From Chamaelirium japonicum (Eukaryota > Streptophyta > Magnoliopsida > Liliales > Melanthiaceae): DNA of 64,000 nt. Positions 44,041-55,570 of this stretch are shown here, one piece after another (position 1 is the first letter of the stretch; each line of letters begins with the position of its first letter). The stretch lies in assembly GCA_947650365.1 (NCBI GenBank), contig OX393551.1, forward strand, positions 63,973,644-64,037,643, read 5' to 3'. Under the pieces are notes generated by a model. It was not told where the DNA came from and did no database searches. It saw nothing but the letters and a program-made list of their open reading frames with translations. The position numbers were made by a program, and so were the translations under genes.

Positions 44041-47000
44041 AACCCTAAACAACATGACTGAAGAAGGGTATGATGATGATCCTAGAGATGCCGAATATCA
44101 GGAGGATGACGAAACACACGATGTCGTCGCTGAAGCTGACAAGGCAACGCATGCACTAGTCATGCACCGTGTTTTGTCGACACCGAAAGCTCCTGAACCA
44201 AATCGATGGCTTAGAAGGAACATCTTTCACACCACTTGTACCTCAAAGGGGAGGCATTGCATTCTCATCATAAACAGTGGTAGTACCGAGAACTTGGTCG
44301 CCTAGATCATGGTCGACAAGTTAGGGCTCAAGATAAAGAAGCTGGTCAAGCCATATAACTTGTCTTGGTTCAAGAAAGGATCAAATGTCACTATTAAAGA
44401 GCGATGCTTAGTCGAATACACTATTGACAAAATATATAAGAAAGCCGTTTGGTGTGACGTGGTGCCCTTGGGCATTTGTCACATTCTGTTGGGCCGCCCG
44501 TGGCAGTACGACAGAAAGACAAAACAAGATGGGGAGAAGAACACTTACTCCTTCTGCACAGATGACTATAATATCACCTTAGTGCCTCAGAGGGAACCCC
44601 TGAAACCAATTTCTAGTGAGCCGACACCCCCACCCATCACCCCGAAATTACCAAAAGAGAAACCGAAAGCCCTACCAACATTGCTGACACAAGCTTGCTT
44701 CGAGGATGAGCTTAGAGAATCTCGCTCCATCTTTTTCCTAGTAGCAAAAGAAGCCGCAGAGGGCCCTAGCATTCCGCATGAGGTTCGAGTCCTACTTGAA
44801 GACTTCAATGATCTCATCCCAGAGGAACTACCTGAAGGACCTCCACCTCTTTGGGATATTCAACATTGCGTTGACCTAGTTCCAGGAGCGACGCTACCTC
44901 ACCTTCCTCACTACCGAATCAGTCCGTCTGAATATGAGGAGATGTGTCAACAGGTTACCGAGTTACTACAAAAGGGACTAATCTAAGAGAGCATAAGTCC
45001 ATGAGCAATACCTGCACTCCTAACTCCCAAGAAGGATGGGACATGGAGAATGTGCATAGATTATCGTGCCATCAATCGAATAACTGTCAAGTATAGATTT
45101 CCGATTCCCCGATTGGATGATATGCTTGACATGCTATATGGTGCGAAAATCTTTTCGAAAATTGATCTTTGTAGCGGTTATCATCAGATCTGCGTACGAC
45201 CTGGTGACGAATGGAAGACTGCATTTAAAATCCGGAAAGGACTGTATGAATGGCTAGTAATGCCATTTAGTCTATTGAATGCACCAAGTACCTTTATGAG
45301 GTTTATGAATCAGGTTCTCAGACCATTCATATGAAAGTTCATTGTCGTATACTTTGATGACATCCTTATCTATAGTACGACATCTGAACAGCATGTCGAT
45401 CACTTGCGAGAGGTCCTGAAAATGCTAAGGAAAGACAAGCTGTACATCCATCTGAAGAAGTGCACCTTTCTGACAGACAGCTTGACCTTTCTAGGCTATA
45501 TCGTGTGCTCCAAAGGGATACGGGTCGATCCAGAGAAGGTCGAAGCCATCAAATCATGGCCCGTTCCAAAGAACATTAGTGATGTGCGACGGTTCCATGG
45601 TCTAGCGTCTTTTTATTACAGATTCATTAAGAACTTTAGTTCCATCATTGCACCTCTCACGAACTGTATGAAGAAGGGTGGTTTCCTTTGGACCCCCGAA
45701 GTTGAAGCGAGTTTCGACCTCATCAAGGCCAAGATGATGAGTGCTCCAGTTTTGGCACTCCCGAACTTTGAAATGGTCTTTGAGATTGACTGTGATGCCT
45801 CTCACGTCGGGATAGGAGCAGTCCTTAGTCAAGAGGGATGTCCTGTCGCAATCTTCGGTAAGAAGCTGAACGCCGCGTGTTTGAATTACTCGACATACGA
45901 CATTGAGTTTTACGTGATTGTTCAAGCCCTCAAGAGGCATTACTTGATCCAGCGAGAATTTGTGCTCAATTCTGACCACGAAGCACTTCGCTATCTGAAG
46001 TCTCAGCATAGCTTGAACCAACGTTATGCTAAGTGGTCAAATTTCTTACAAGAGTATACATTCAACCTCAGATATAAGGCTGGAGTCCTGAATAAAGCTG
46101 CTGACGCTTTGAGTCGACGAGGCCTGATGCTAGTCACTTTACAGCCCGTCGTTATTTCTTTTGATGCTCTGAAATCAATGTACGCGATTGATCCGTACTT
46201 CGGTCCCATCTGGGAATCCTGTCAGGAAGCGAGCACTGATCCCACGGCATCCTATATCATCCAAGAGGGATTCTTGTTCCGTGAAACTCTCCTGTGCATC
46301 CCAGAGTGTTCCCTTCGCGAGAGTCTTGTTTAGAACACCCATGAAGGGACCGTCTCTGAGGAAAATCCTAATGAATCTTTTAGAGATACATTAATCCATG
46401 AATTGCACGAAAGTAATTTGGGAGGTCATTTTGGCCAAACCAAAACAATTGAATCAGTGGAACGACACTACTTTTGGCCTCACTTAAGAAAAGATGTCGT
46501 CAAGTTTGTGCAATGATGTCGAACCTGTCAAATATTCAAAGGCAGGAAGCAGAACACAGGTCTGTACATTCCTCTGCCAACCCCTGCTCGTCCTTGGGAG
46601 GATATCACCATGGATTTCATTGTGGGTCTACCTCGAACACTTCGGCACGTCGATTCAATCTTTGTGGTTGTAGACCGATTTTCTAAAATGGCACATTTCA
46701 TACCATGTAGGAAAACTTCTGATACATCTTATGTAGCTGAGTTATTCTTTAGAAAAGTTGTTCATCTGCATGGCATTCCACGGTCATTCACATCTGATAA
46801 GGACACTAGATTTTTGAGCCACTTTTGGCGTACTCTTTGGTCAAAGTTAGGAACCAAACTTCAATACAGTAGCGTGTATCACCCTCAAACTGATGGACAA
46901 ATGGAAGTTATCAACCGTAGCCTTGGGGATATGCTTCGATGTCTAGCTGGCGAAAGACCAAAACAGTGGGATGTAGTTTTACCACAAGCTGAATTCGTAT

Positions 47001-47690
47001 ATAATAGTTCAATTAATCGCTCAGTAGGTAAAACTCCTTTTGAAATCATCTATGGCCATGTTATTCCCCACTTCCTGGATAGAACTGCCTTACCGCCTAC
47101 AGGTCCTGCAAGTGCTGATGCTGATGAATTCCTTGAACACATCAAGACCGTACAATAAGAGTCGCTTGAGAAACTGAGGAAAAGCAATGCCAGGTATAAG
47201 GCCAGCGCAGATTTACACAAGCGAGAGAGCACCTTTCAGCCAGGGGATTGGGTCCTCGTTTACTTTCGTAGAGAGCGGTTTCCCACAGGTTCTTATGGGA
47301 AACTAAGCCAGAGGAAGTTTGGGCCCTTCCGCGTTCTCCGAGCGTTGGGACCCAATTCTTACCTGCTGGATTTGCCAGATGATATGCCGACATCGTCGAT
47401 CTTCAACATCTCAGAGTTGTTCCTTTTCCACGGAGACCGGCCAGATACGCCTTCAGCGCCACAGATTTTTTTTCAGATGCACAGCGAGACGAGACAGAGC
47501 AGATACAGGAGATAGTTGACGTCAGAGAGCTTGCTACCCGCCGCGGTGTTTTCTGACGGTTCCTTGTTCGGTGGGTACGCAGGCCACTTTCAGACTGTAC
47601 CTGGGTGGATGAGCGACAGTTACAAGCACAGCGGCCTGACCTCGTACAACAACTTGACGTCCACTCGACGGAGTCGAGTTCTTTCTAGTC
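44041..47690 (+). pseudogene. pol region of the chromovirus-like element
   Basis: Recognisable in order are a protease region (44200-44520), a linker with the pre-RT segment (44700-44985), reverse transcriptase (45000-45420, with [11 protein letters not shown] and [11 protein letters not shown]), RNase H (45700-46120, with CDASHVGIGAVLSQ and ADALSRRG), the integrase zinc-binding part (about 46390-46560), the integrase core (46610-47158, with MDFIVGLPRT and YHPQTDGQMEV), and a chromodomain-like stretch (about 47500-47690). The chromodomain, known in this group to aim integration at certain chromatin, is why I call it a chromovirus. The region is broken several times. Confidence 0.88.
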
Positions 47691-47699
47691 CGGGGGAGT

Positions 47700-49083
47700 T
47701 GATGCAGCATGATCAGCATTTTCGGATCATCGCCGCATCTCCGGATCATCGCCAGCGACCTTTATTTACAGACGTTTTTTATTTTATGCTTGGAGGACAT
47801 TATCCATATGGGACTTGTTAGCCGATTATTTTAGTTTTTGGCCATTTTCTATGTTTTTTGCCTAATTTCTGCACTTAGTACTATTTATGTTCTTGCCCAA
47901 GTCCTGGGGGATGTCCATGATCTCATCCAAGGGCTTTTCGAATTAAATCCGGGTCTTCTCGGGTGAGTTTTTGTATGTTATTAATAAAAATATGGGTACG
48001 TGTGTTTGCGGGGTACCGACGGACGAGATTATGTCTCGAAACCGACGGTTAGATAGCGAAATAACTCAAAATTGATGATGTGGCAGCATATGGGCTTCAA
48101 CTAGGAGTTAAATGGGCTTATCTTAAGCCCAATAGGGCTTCCCATTGAGTGCCGCTCCCCTTTCTCTCCCTTTTCCCGTGAACCACCCGCTCGCTACCCC
48201 TTGTCTGCGCGGAATAGGCCACCCGACCCCCTCTTCCGTCCCCTCTCTTCTCTCTCTCTTTTCCCCCTTGTTTCTCTCTCTTTTCCTTGCCTTTCTTAGC
48301 CCATTGCATCCCCACCATCTATCCTTAATTTCCTTTGATCTTGGACACCCAAAAGAAAAACCCTAATGCTACAAAAAGATGAAGAAAGGAGGAGAGATCA
48401 GAATTTGATAGTTGCTGAAATTCATGCCTCTTCGTGAGAGCCTCGGGAGAGACTCGTGTCCCCGACCCTCGCCGCATCCGCGACTTCGCCTCGTGAAGGC
48501 CTTAGCTTGTTTTTTCGAAGGATCCGGTTTCTCCCGACGTCCGGCCTTGCTCCGTGTGCGGGATCATCGGTGCATCCTCGCATCGACCCACGGCGGGAAA
48601 ACCCAGGCATTATCTATCCTTTATTTTATTTTCCCTTCCCATCCACCTCATTTTCATTTTGTTTTCATTGCCTCCGCTCCGCCTCACAGCCGTAATCCTC
48701 CCGTTCATCGCTAGTTGAAGCCCTAACATATACCTAATCATTATATTTGCTATCTTTAGTCTGTTGGTAACCCTAGCAAGCATGCTTAGCCTATTTTTAG
48801 TGAAAATCTGATACAAACCTATATTTAAATCTCAATATCTATTGCTGCGATTTAATCTCTTATATGCTGAAATTAGTTTTCGTGATATCATTGCGTCTTT
48901 TATTGTTAAATCTTAAACCTGCTTTATGTTGACTGCATAGACTCTTAGTATTGCGTGAGATAGTTTATGTTTGCTGTCCTTTTGAGTCATACATCATTAT
49001 ATTGATAAATAAATCTTAGTTGTTGACCAAAGGAAATCCTAAAAGGCTTAAGATTGTAGTGCACCTTATCGGCGCCTGCATCA
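47700..49083 (+). repeat. 3' LTR of the chromovirus-like element
   Basis: 1,384 bp, preceded by a polypurine tract ending GGGGGAGT and followed by CTATG. Confidence 0.9.
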
Positions 49084-49099
49084 CTATGTATAACTTGGA

Positions 49100-49990
49100 T
49101 TTGATGACCCATATGTATCTAGGGTCTAGTAACTCATATGTAATCAAGGTCCGAGGACCCTTGCTTATCTTGGGGCTGATGACCTATGCCTTAACAAGGG
49201 TCTGATAACCCTCGTGCAAACCAAGTCTGATGACTAAATCGTAATTAGGGTCTGACAACCCATACAAGTCCAGGGTCTTATGACCCATGTGTAACCAGGG
49301 TCTGTTGACCCATGTGCAACCAACGTCTGATGACCTATAAGCAACCATTCTCGGAAGACCATAAGTGACCAGGGTCTGATGACCCATACACGATCAATGT
49401 CTGATGACATATAGATAACTAAGGTCTGATGACCCATAGTTAATCAGGGTCTGATGACCCGGATGTAAATAGGGTCTTAGGACCCATGTGAGAATTAGGA
49501 TTTCTACTTATATATAATCATTGTCAGATTGACCTAAGTGTGATCCGGGTCTGATGACCGAAGTACATCAGGATCTAAGGAGCCTTGTGTAATTAGGGTC
49601 AGAGGATTCATATGAAAATAGGGTTTTAACTTAAAGTGTAATCAGGAAACAATGATCCATACGATAATTAGGGTCCGACGACCTGTGTGTAATTAAAGTC
49701 TGAATAACACCATGATTAGGGATTAATGACATATATAGGATAGTAAATGATATGTTTTGGTTTAATGACACAAGGATTATAACACCTGAATAAGATGATG
49801 CAATATTTAGGATATAGGATATATCAAAGTTTGTATATACCATGATCATGATAAGGGTTAAGGAACATATGATTGTTTGAGAGTCTATGACCCTACAGTA
49901 GTTTAAGGGCTAATGCCCTATGATTGCTTGAGGGTCTATGACCCTATGTTAGACTTGAGGGCCAATGGCCCTATGTTGATTTTTAGGGTC
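49100..49990. repeat. Hairpin minisatellite (GGGTC-TGAT-GACCC type), more than 20 units
   Basis: Every 30-45 bp there is a short palindrome, typically GGGTCTGATGACCC, separated by spacers such as CATGTGTAACCA. Variant units keep the pairing with different arms: ATGTC/GACAT (49397-49410), AGTC/GACT (about 49224-49235), AGGGCC/GGCCCT (about 49958-49972) and AGGGC/GCCCT (about 49905-49920). It lies in the giant LTR directly downstream of the gypsy insertion. Confidence 0.8.
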
Positions 49991-52430
49991 CACGACCCTA
50001 TGTGATTAAGCTGATCGATAAGCATGACGAAAGCACGAATCAAAATAGTAGATAATTTATTTAGGCTAAGGACAAGCATAGCTTTGATCAGGGCTGATCT
50101 AATGGCATTCGTGCCTGGAGTAGAAAGAATCAAACCACGTCCCTACATGCGTAGGTATGTGAAGTACGTGGTAGGTTCAATCCATACATGCAGAATGTTG
50201 CATGACCATCGTGTGTGGGATGGAGGTGGACCCCATAAACTCACACGAATGATGGTCATGTAGCCGCATGCAAATGGTTAAACCTACCACGTAGCACATT
50301 TTTATCAAAGCTGAACCTACCGGATGTCGTGATAGATTCGTCAGCCCTATGAGTCTAACTATATTGACATAGAGTTATGTCAAATCCTTGTTTAAATGAT
50401 TGACTAAACTAATTTTCGGCGACTCTTCCAAAAGAAACGGTATGTCACCGTTACAGCAGGATGGTTTTAGATTTGAGAAGATATAATTAATATTTTGAAA
50501 GATTTTCAGCGGATGCATAAATCTAAAAGATGAAAGGATGAGTTAATCGGTACATAATGATATGCTTAGTATAGGCCATGACTTGAGTGTGTTATACCCT
50601 TGTATGTATGTATTGTACCCCTATATGTATGTTTGTACCCGTGTATACATGTAATTGACCCCCTAATTGTTTGTACTGTGCATGTTAGGATTTCAATATT
50701 CCTAGGTAATAATAGGTTACCTAGTGTATATTTGTGTGTCTGTATTGTAACGTTAGAATCCTTGTATCGCTTAGATGATTGTAAGTTATCTAATATTATG
50801 TCAAGAACCCGCACCTATCCTTAATATAAGGAATTGCGAAGCCATAGCATACTGTCGTTGACACTAGTAAGCTAGTACTGTGGTACTAACTCTTGGGGAA
50901 CTATGGGTCCCAAGCATGGCACTCGAGGAAGGTTAGTTGTTTTACCTGAGAGGTATGCCTTTTCGGACACAAGAAAGTTCGGAGATAGCGAATGCCTTGA
51001 TCAAGCATGTCACTGGGAGTAGTGGTTCGATGAGACGTTGTGAAGCGGGACTTGGTCTGTATGATACTACTACCGGACTGTGGTTGTGAGGGTGTGAGTG
51101 ATCAAGAGTGTACGCTGTCATGGTTTTTTCGGGTCGATGGGCCCGAAGAAAAGCAAAGGTGCGCCCTAACTTTTGTGTTTTTGTGGTTTCGGCAAGATCT
51201 TTATCCTAAGTGTGTTAGTATAGTAAGTCATGGTAGCATCAATGAGGACTGATTGTGATTATGCATTGTTGATTCTAAGATGAGGCAAACTGATATCCGC
51301 CATGGGCTGATGATCATGGATTAGACCGTTGAGTTTTAAATTGTGTTAAAGTGGTTGGGGTTTACAAAGAAATTGTAAGATTAACAGTGATTGATCCAAT
51401 TTTGGTTATGTATTACTGAGCATATAGGCAACACATAGTGCTTTCAGTTCTGTATAGATGACATTGAGTCATATTACTAATAGTGATAATAATAGTTTGA
51501 GTTGTAAAGGACATTGTAAAATTGACGAATTAAGGTTGTATGCTATGAAAAAGAGTTGAACAATTGTAGTTAATAAACATAAGATGAAACCAAAGGACAA
51601 AAATGAGTAATGATAGTTATACGTAAACATTATGGTTTTGCTTGATTGATAGTTTAAGTATTTTTCATTGGCAGTCTTGCTTCATATTTTAGTAACACTC
51701 TTGCGTGACCAAAAAATGTGTCTCCTATCTTTGTTTGGTTGGAAAACACGTTTCATGATCATCAAGAGTATTTATACAAGAATGCAAGATATTTTTTAGG
51801 AGTGATCGCTGCGTCATTTCGTTCCTATTCGAAGTGACTAAGGGTTTGGAAATTATCATATACCAAATTCAGGTATCGAGATTCGTGAGCACGAGTAGGA
51901 GCGAAAGGATGACGAGTTACAGCTGGAGCAGCAATATACCTTGAAGACTGGAGCCATCGTGGAGTTTGAGTGCTAGAGTAGGAGCGGAAGTTGGAGCAGC
52001 CGTTAGCCGTATAGAGATCAAAAGTTGTATATAGTTGTAAGTCGTTGTATAAAGGAAGTCTTGTAATAGTTGTATCCGGTTGTCGATATAAGTTTTACTC
52101 TTTTAGTGAAAATGGACTGAAGCGTTTGTATATCAGCTGCTCTCTAATATTATTAATCCAACACTGAGTATGGGGCCTCTAGGATAGTTGAGTGGACGTG
52201 AGGTCCAGTTCGCCCTATGGGCTGAGCTACGTGCTCTCGTAAGAGTATAACACTCTTGCGTAATCAAGAAGTGTGTCTCTTGTCCTTGTTTGGTTGAGTA
52301 GCACATTTTCTAATCACCAAAGGTGATGCCTGCGACGGTCGAGTTGTTCTTTCTTTCTATTTTAATCTTTTGGTTCTTCTTTGCGAGCATGAAATCCTAA
52401 TGAAAATTAGGGACCACCCGAGCAAGGAAG
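49991..52430 (+). other. Last segment of the giant LTR, with an 80-bp direct repeat
   Basis: Non-coding. Two copies of about 80 bp (51693-51775 and 52248-52327) share ACACTCTTGCGT and CTTTGTTTGGTTG-like sequence, 555 bp apart. The block at 51880-52150 resembles the end region of the LARD LTR (GAGTAGGAG, CTTGTAATAGTTG). Confidence 0.5.
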
Positions 52431-52444
52431 AATAAATAAAAAAG

Positions 52445-53117
52445 AAAAAGTATCAAAATTCGTAAGATCAGAGAGAAATAGAGTTGATCATTTGACCAAA
52501 GGTCTTTCTACAAACACAGTACTAGAATCATCGAGGAGGATGAGATTACAACTCATAGGCTAGTCACATATAACATCAACCCTTCTTCTGTGATTGGAGA
52601 TCACATGAAGGAGGTTCAACGAAGACTAACAAGCTGATAGAGTGATCAGTGGGGGAGCACAATTCTTAGGAGTATATCTTCTCCCCATCTATATGGTGAG
52701 TGTTCTGATCACGAGTGACGGTCTAGGATGAACTTTTCTCTTAATGAATCCAAGACGAGATTTTGCGAGGTACCATTCCGTCACTAGTGCCCTTGAAAGA
52801 CTCACATATATGAGAGTAGTCGTGGGGCTACGATTATGGGAATTACGCAATTCCATAATAACTCTTGTGAAGAAGCAATGTACAAGTGCACGACGTAGCA
52901 CACTAACCCACTATGAACCCACTTAGTTTACTCTGCGTGTGGCTTTGAATTCTGGCTCAAAGGTCCTAATTCAAGACCTAGTTCAATGTGCATCCTTTAG
53001 ATGGAAAGAGTTAACATTAAGTGAAGGCTCATGTCCGAAAGACTCCTTTATCGGTTATACAGTATAGTGTTACCCAATATTTTTTTGATTTTTAAAATTT
53101 TAAATTTTGTGAGGGAT
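52445..53117 (+). pseudogene. Copia-A: end of RNase H region and 3' untranslated part
   Basis: A readable stretch close to KFVRSERNRVDHLTKGLS is the C-terminal RNase H signature of copia elements, continuing what stops at 32677. It is followed by non-coding sequence and a purine-rich GTGAGGGAT immediately before the 3' LTR. Fossil. Confidence 0.75.
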
Positions 53118-53406
53118 TATGGATGAAATTACTAATTTTGAAAATTGGGTTTTGTTATATTTTTTTTTTATTTCACCTGTACAGAGGTTTTTGTTTACCT
53201 AGTTAACAATCAGTGGAAGTACTGGGAAAATCCTTTGCCAACCAGCTACTTCCTAGTTGACCGGGTGTCGTGCTGTGATGGGGTTATGGGTTTCTGTTAC
53301 GGAGCATACACCTTGTCTAAGTAAACCAAAACCCATTGCAAAAGTATAAGGTGAAAAACCATAGAAGGCTCTCTCTCTCTCTCTCTCTCTCTCTAACCAT
53401 AGAATG

Positions 53407-53438
<32 letters not shown>

Positions 53439-53739
53439 GCAAAAAATCCTTTCTCTTTTCTGCACTTAAGCTTTTGAGTTTTATATTTGTTGGGTAGCCA
53501 CTACGAAGGGATTGTTCGATCAGATCAATCGTGAAGAAGAGAACGGAGTGAAAGTCTTTGAGGTTTCATTGTACCCTGAGATCAAGATATTTAGTTCACC
53601 TGCACAAATGGAGGACTCTTGTCCTTAGGATAGCTACCAAGTACCTCAATCTGGAAAAGAGTACATCAAATTTTTATTCTTCACCCATGTTATTTCTCTA
53701 ACTTGTTTTACTTAGCTAAATTGTTGATTAGGTCCAAAA
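53118..53739 (+). repeat. 3' LTR of Copia-A
   Basis: It starts TATGGATGAAATT, aligning with the 5' LTR start, and ends before ACTCA (53740-53744). It contains a duplicated CT microsatellite (about 53369-53433) absent from the 5' LTR. Confidence 0.8.
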
Positions 53740-54110
53740 ACTCATTCATGAAAAGTAAACCCACTCCGAAGAAAGAAGATAAAGAATTTTTTCAAATCCT
53801 CAATCTAAGATGGAAATCGACTCCAAATCCTAAGATACCCATTCGGGAGGTAGAAGATGAATATCTTCTCTTAATCATCAAATTCTAAAATTTTAATACC
53901 GGCATTGGATAATTTTTTTTCATCTTTTTTCTCAAATATTATGTTTTGGATTGTAAAGGGTAAAACGATCAACTAAAAATTCTTACAAGGTAGAATAACA
54001 ACCAAATATGTTTGACTTCTGGGACGAGTCCCTGGATAAATCCAATTACCAACCAATCGAGGGGCTAATAATAATTTTCATATGTATATTTAGGGGAGTA
54101 AGTTTAAAAC
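53740..54110. repeat. Minisatellite, right part, then unassigned sequence
   Basis: ACTCATTCATGAAAAG, ACCCACTCC and CATTCGGGAGG to about 53855 continue the array that stops at 27328. From 53890 to 54110 nothing is recognised. Confidence 0.55.
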
Positions 54111-54590
54111 TAGGGGTGACAATCCTTGACCTGACCCGCCAATCCGACTCAAAGTTAGTGGGTTTGGGTTTGGTTCGGGTCATAAACGGGTCGACCAGCT
54201 TGACCCGTTTATTTAATTGGTCGGGCTCGGGTTTGTACTTATAATCTGATTGACCCGACTTGACCCATTTACCAAATGGGTCGTGTCAACCCAACCCGAA
54301 CAGACCCAACCCAACCCGATCAAATCCGGCCCAATCCGAATTGTCTTGACCCAACCCGGCAGGTTTACATGGGTTCTGTTGACCCAACCCGAGCCAACCT
54401 AACCCGACATGACCCGACCCGTTTAGTAAACGGGTCGGGTCGGGTCGGGTCAACCCATTTATTAAACGGGTTGTGTTTCGGTATAAGTTTTTGACCCGCT
54501 TATTAAACGGGTCGAGCTCGGGTTAGATGTTTTGCCCTTATACCTATGTCCCAACCCGACCCGACCCGACCCGACCCATTGCCACCCCTA
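54111..54590. mobile_element. hAT-like element (CGGGTCGGGTC-rich), complete
   Basis: The terminal inverted repeats are TAGGGGTGACAATCC and the complement of CCATTGCCACCCCTA. They are flanked by a perfect 8-bp duplication TTTAAAAC (54103-54110 and 54591-54598), the size used by hAT transposases. The 480-bp interior is a patchwork of CGGGTC/GACCCG words without coding capacity, so it is non-autonomous. It lies about 1 kb upstream of the glucanase start. Confidence 0.92.
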
Positions 54591-54598
54591 TTTAAAAC

Positions 54599-55440
54599 CC
54601 TCAATAATAATGAGAATAATGAGAAACGAGACTCACCAGAGTCATCCAGCCATCCCGTGAGTCCCTCCCAAATGTTTAAAGAAGCCTATCAAGGCCAAAA
54701 GTCCAAACATACATTCAATGCTGTCGTCCACGACATCCCCTTTGACCACCTTTCTCTCCCGCGAATACAGAGCATTTTCGCTCCCCCTGTCGCCCAATCG
54801 TAGCGTGCCACGTTGTCTATTTAAAAGTTATGATGGGACAGCGAATTATACCGAACGTCCGGGTAGCATGTGTAATCCCCGTTATACCCTTTTTAAAAGA
54901 CGACGTGTCACATCACGATTGGAGGAAAAGCAAGTGCAGCAATTCAATCGGGTAGCAAAAATAATCTCCCTTGGATCCCTCTTGCCAGCCTGGAAAGCCT
55001 GGTAGTGAGCTCAGATCTCCTCCAGTCGGTCGGCCCTGGTCGGTGGGCCCACCGCTTGGAGGAGGTCTCACGACGTGCGGCTGTGATGCGTGCTGGGCCC
55101 ACCGACCCGACTTGAGGGGATCTGAAACTCCCTGGTAAAGTACGAACCCACACTCCCCCCTCCCACTCATCGTTAGTTCCACTGGTTTTTCTCTCCCCTA
55201 CTCAAATTTAAGAGAATGCTTTGCCCACATGCGCCTGGCACTGACACATCACCGCCCAGACCTCCCCTCCGTGCATCCGAGTACGATGCACGGTTCCAGT
55301 AGGGTGTGGGCATCTTTTGTCCACACCATGTGTGGGCATAGCAGCTCCATCGCTCAAGTTTGTGTCGCTCGTGTTGGGTCGAGTTCGCCGGTCCCTTTTC
55401 TTTGCATCCCCGTCACCCAAAACTGGGGGGCCCGTCCGCA
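54599..55440 (+). promoter_or_regulatory. Upstream region of the glucanase gene
   Basis: Single-copy-looking sequence between the hAT element and the 5' leader. I see no second gene and no unambiguous TATA box, and cannot assign specific regulatory sites. Confidence 0.4.
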
Positions 55441-55570
55441 TCCCACTCTCTGCACGAATAAATCAACTTCAAAATTAATAAGAGCACCCCAAGTGCACCA
55501 CCATTGTCATCCTCACAGTCTGTTGCTGCTTTAGAGAGAGAAACAGAGAAGGTAGAGAGAGAAGGGAGAG
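55441..55570 (+). promoter_or_regulatory. Probable core promoter and GA-rich 5' leader of the glucanase gene
   Basis: An AT-rich patch (about 55450-55485) precedes a purine-rich stretch of GAGA repeats (55533-55569) directly upstream of the start codon. GA-rich leaders are common in plant genes. The transcription start is inferred, not seen. Confidence 0.4.

Larger units (their letters stand above)
41136..49083 (+). mobile_element. Ty3/gypsy element, chromovirus-like
   Basis: LTRs at 41136-42520 and 47700-49083 start TGATGCAGCATGATCAGCA and end CCTGCATCA, flanked by CTATG on both sides (41131-41135, 49084-49088). A primer-binding site for initiator-Met tRNA follows at 42524-42535. Order inside is gag, protease, RT, RNase H, integrase, with a chromodomain-like end before the 3' LTR. 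By eye the LTRs differ at about 65-70 of 1,385 positions (about 5%), roughly two million years at common plant rates. The coding region has several breaks and is not functional. Confidence 0.92.
32678..52430 (+). mobile_element. Giant gypsy-type LTR (about 6 kb net), probably a solo LTR, itself invaded three times
   Basis: It starts TGTAAGAACC just after Copia-A's RNase H sequence, which resumes near 52445. Removing the Copia at 33960-39175, the hAT at 39567-39878 and the gypsy at 41136-49083 leaves about 6.2 kb without gag or pol. Landmarks follow the order of the LARD LTR: a TTTTACG segment (about 32900), a GAGA block (33700 and 39180), TCGGAATTCGACGAAACTG (about 40155), TTGGTCCCCTATGGAGGGTG (about 40513), and an end region with TCTTGTAATAGTTGTA (about 52060). 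I read it as a solo LTR of a related Tekay-like gypsy family. The 3' end is placed only to within about 20 bp, and the target duplication is imperfect at best. Confidence 0.6.
27329..53739 (+). mobile_element. Old Ty1/copia element (Copia-A), host of a nested insertion stack
   Basis: Its LTRs are at 27329-27894 and 53118-53739 and the target duplication is ACTCA on both sides (27324-27328, 53740-53744). The left part (to 32677) runs from leader through gag, integrase, RT and most of RNase H. The end of the RNase H region and the 3' untranslated part resume at about 52445. The 19.7 kb between is a gypsy LTR with three further insertions. The LTRs are clearly diverged from each other, with indels and a CT microsatellite in one, so the element is old. 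It is broken many times and is a fossil. Confidence 0.85.

Noticed and set aside
49100-49990. Cluster of box C/D snoRNAs (TGATGA and CTGA in each unit)
   Set aside because: The motifs overlap inside one short palindrome, spacing is too small for a C/D guide, and no terminal stems or second boxes are present.
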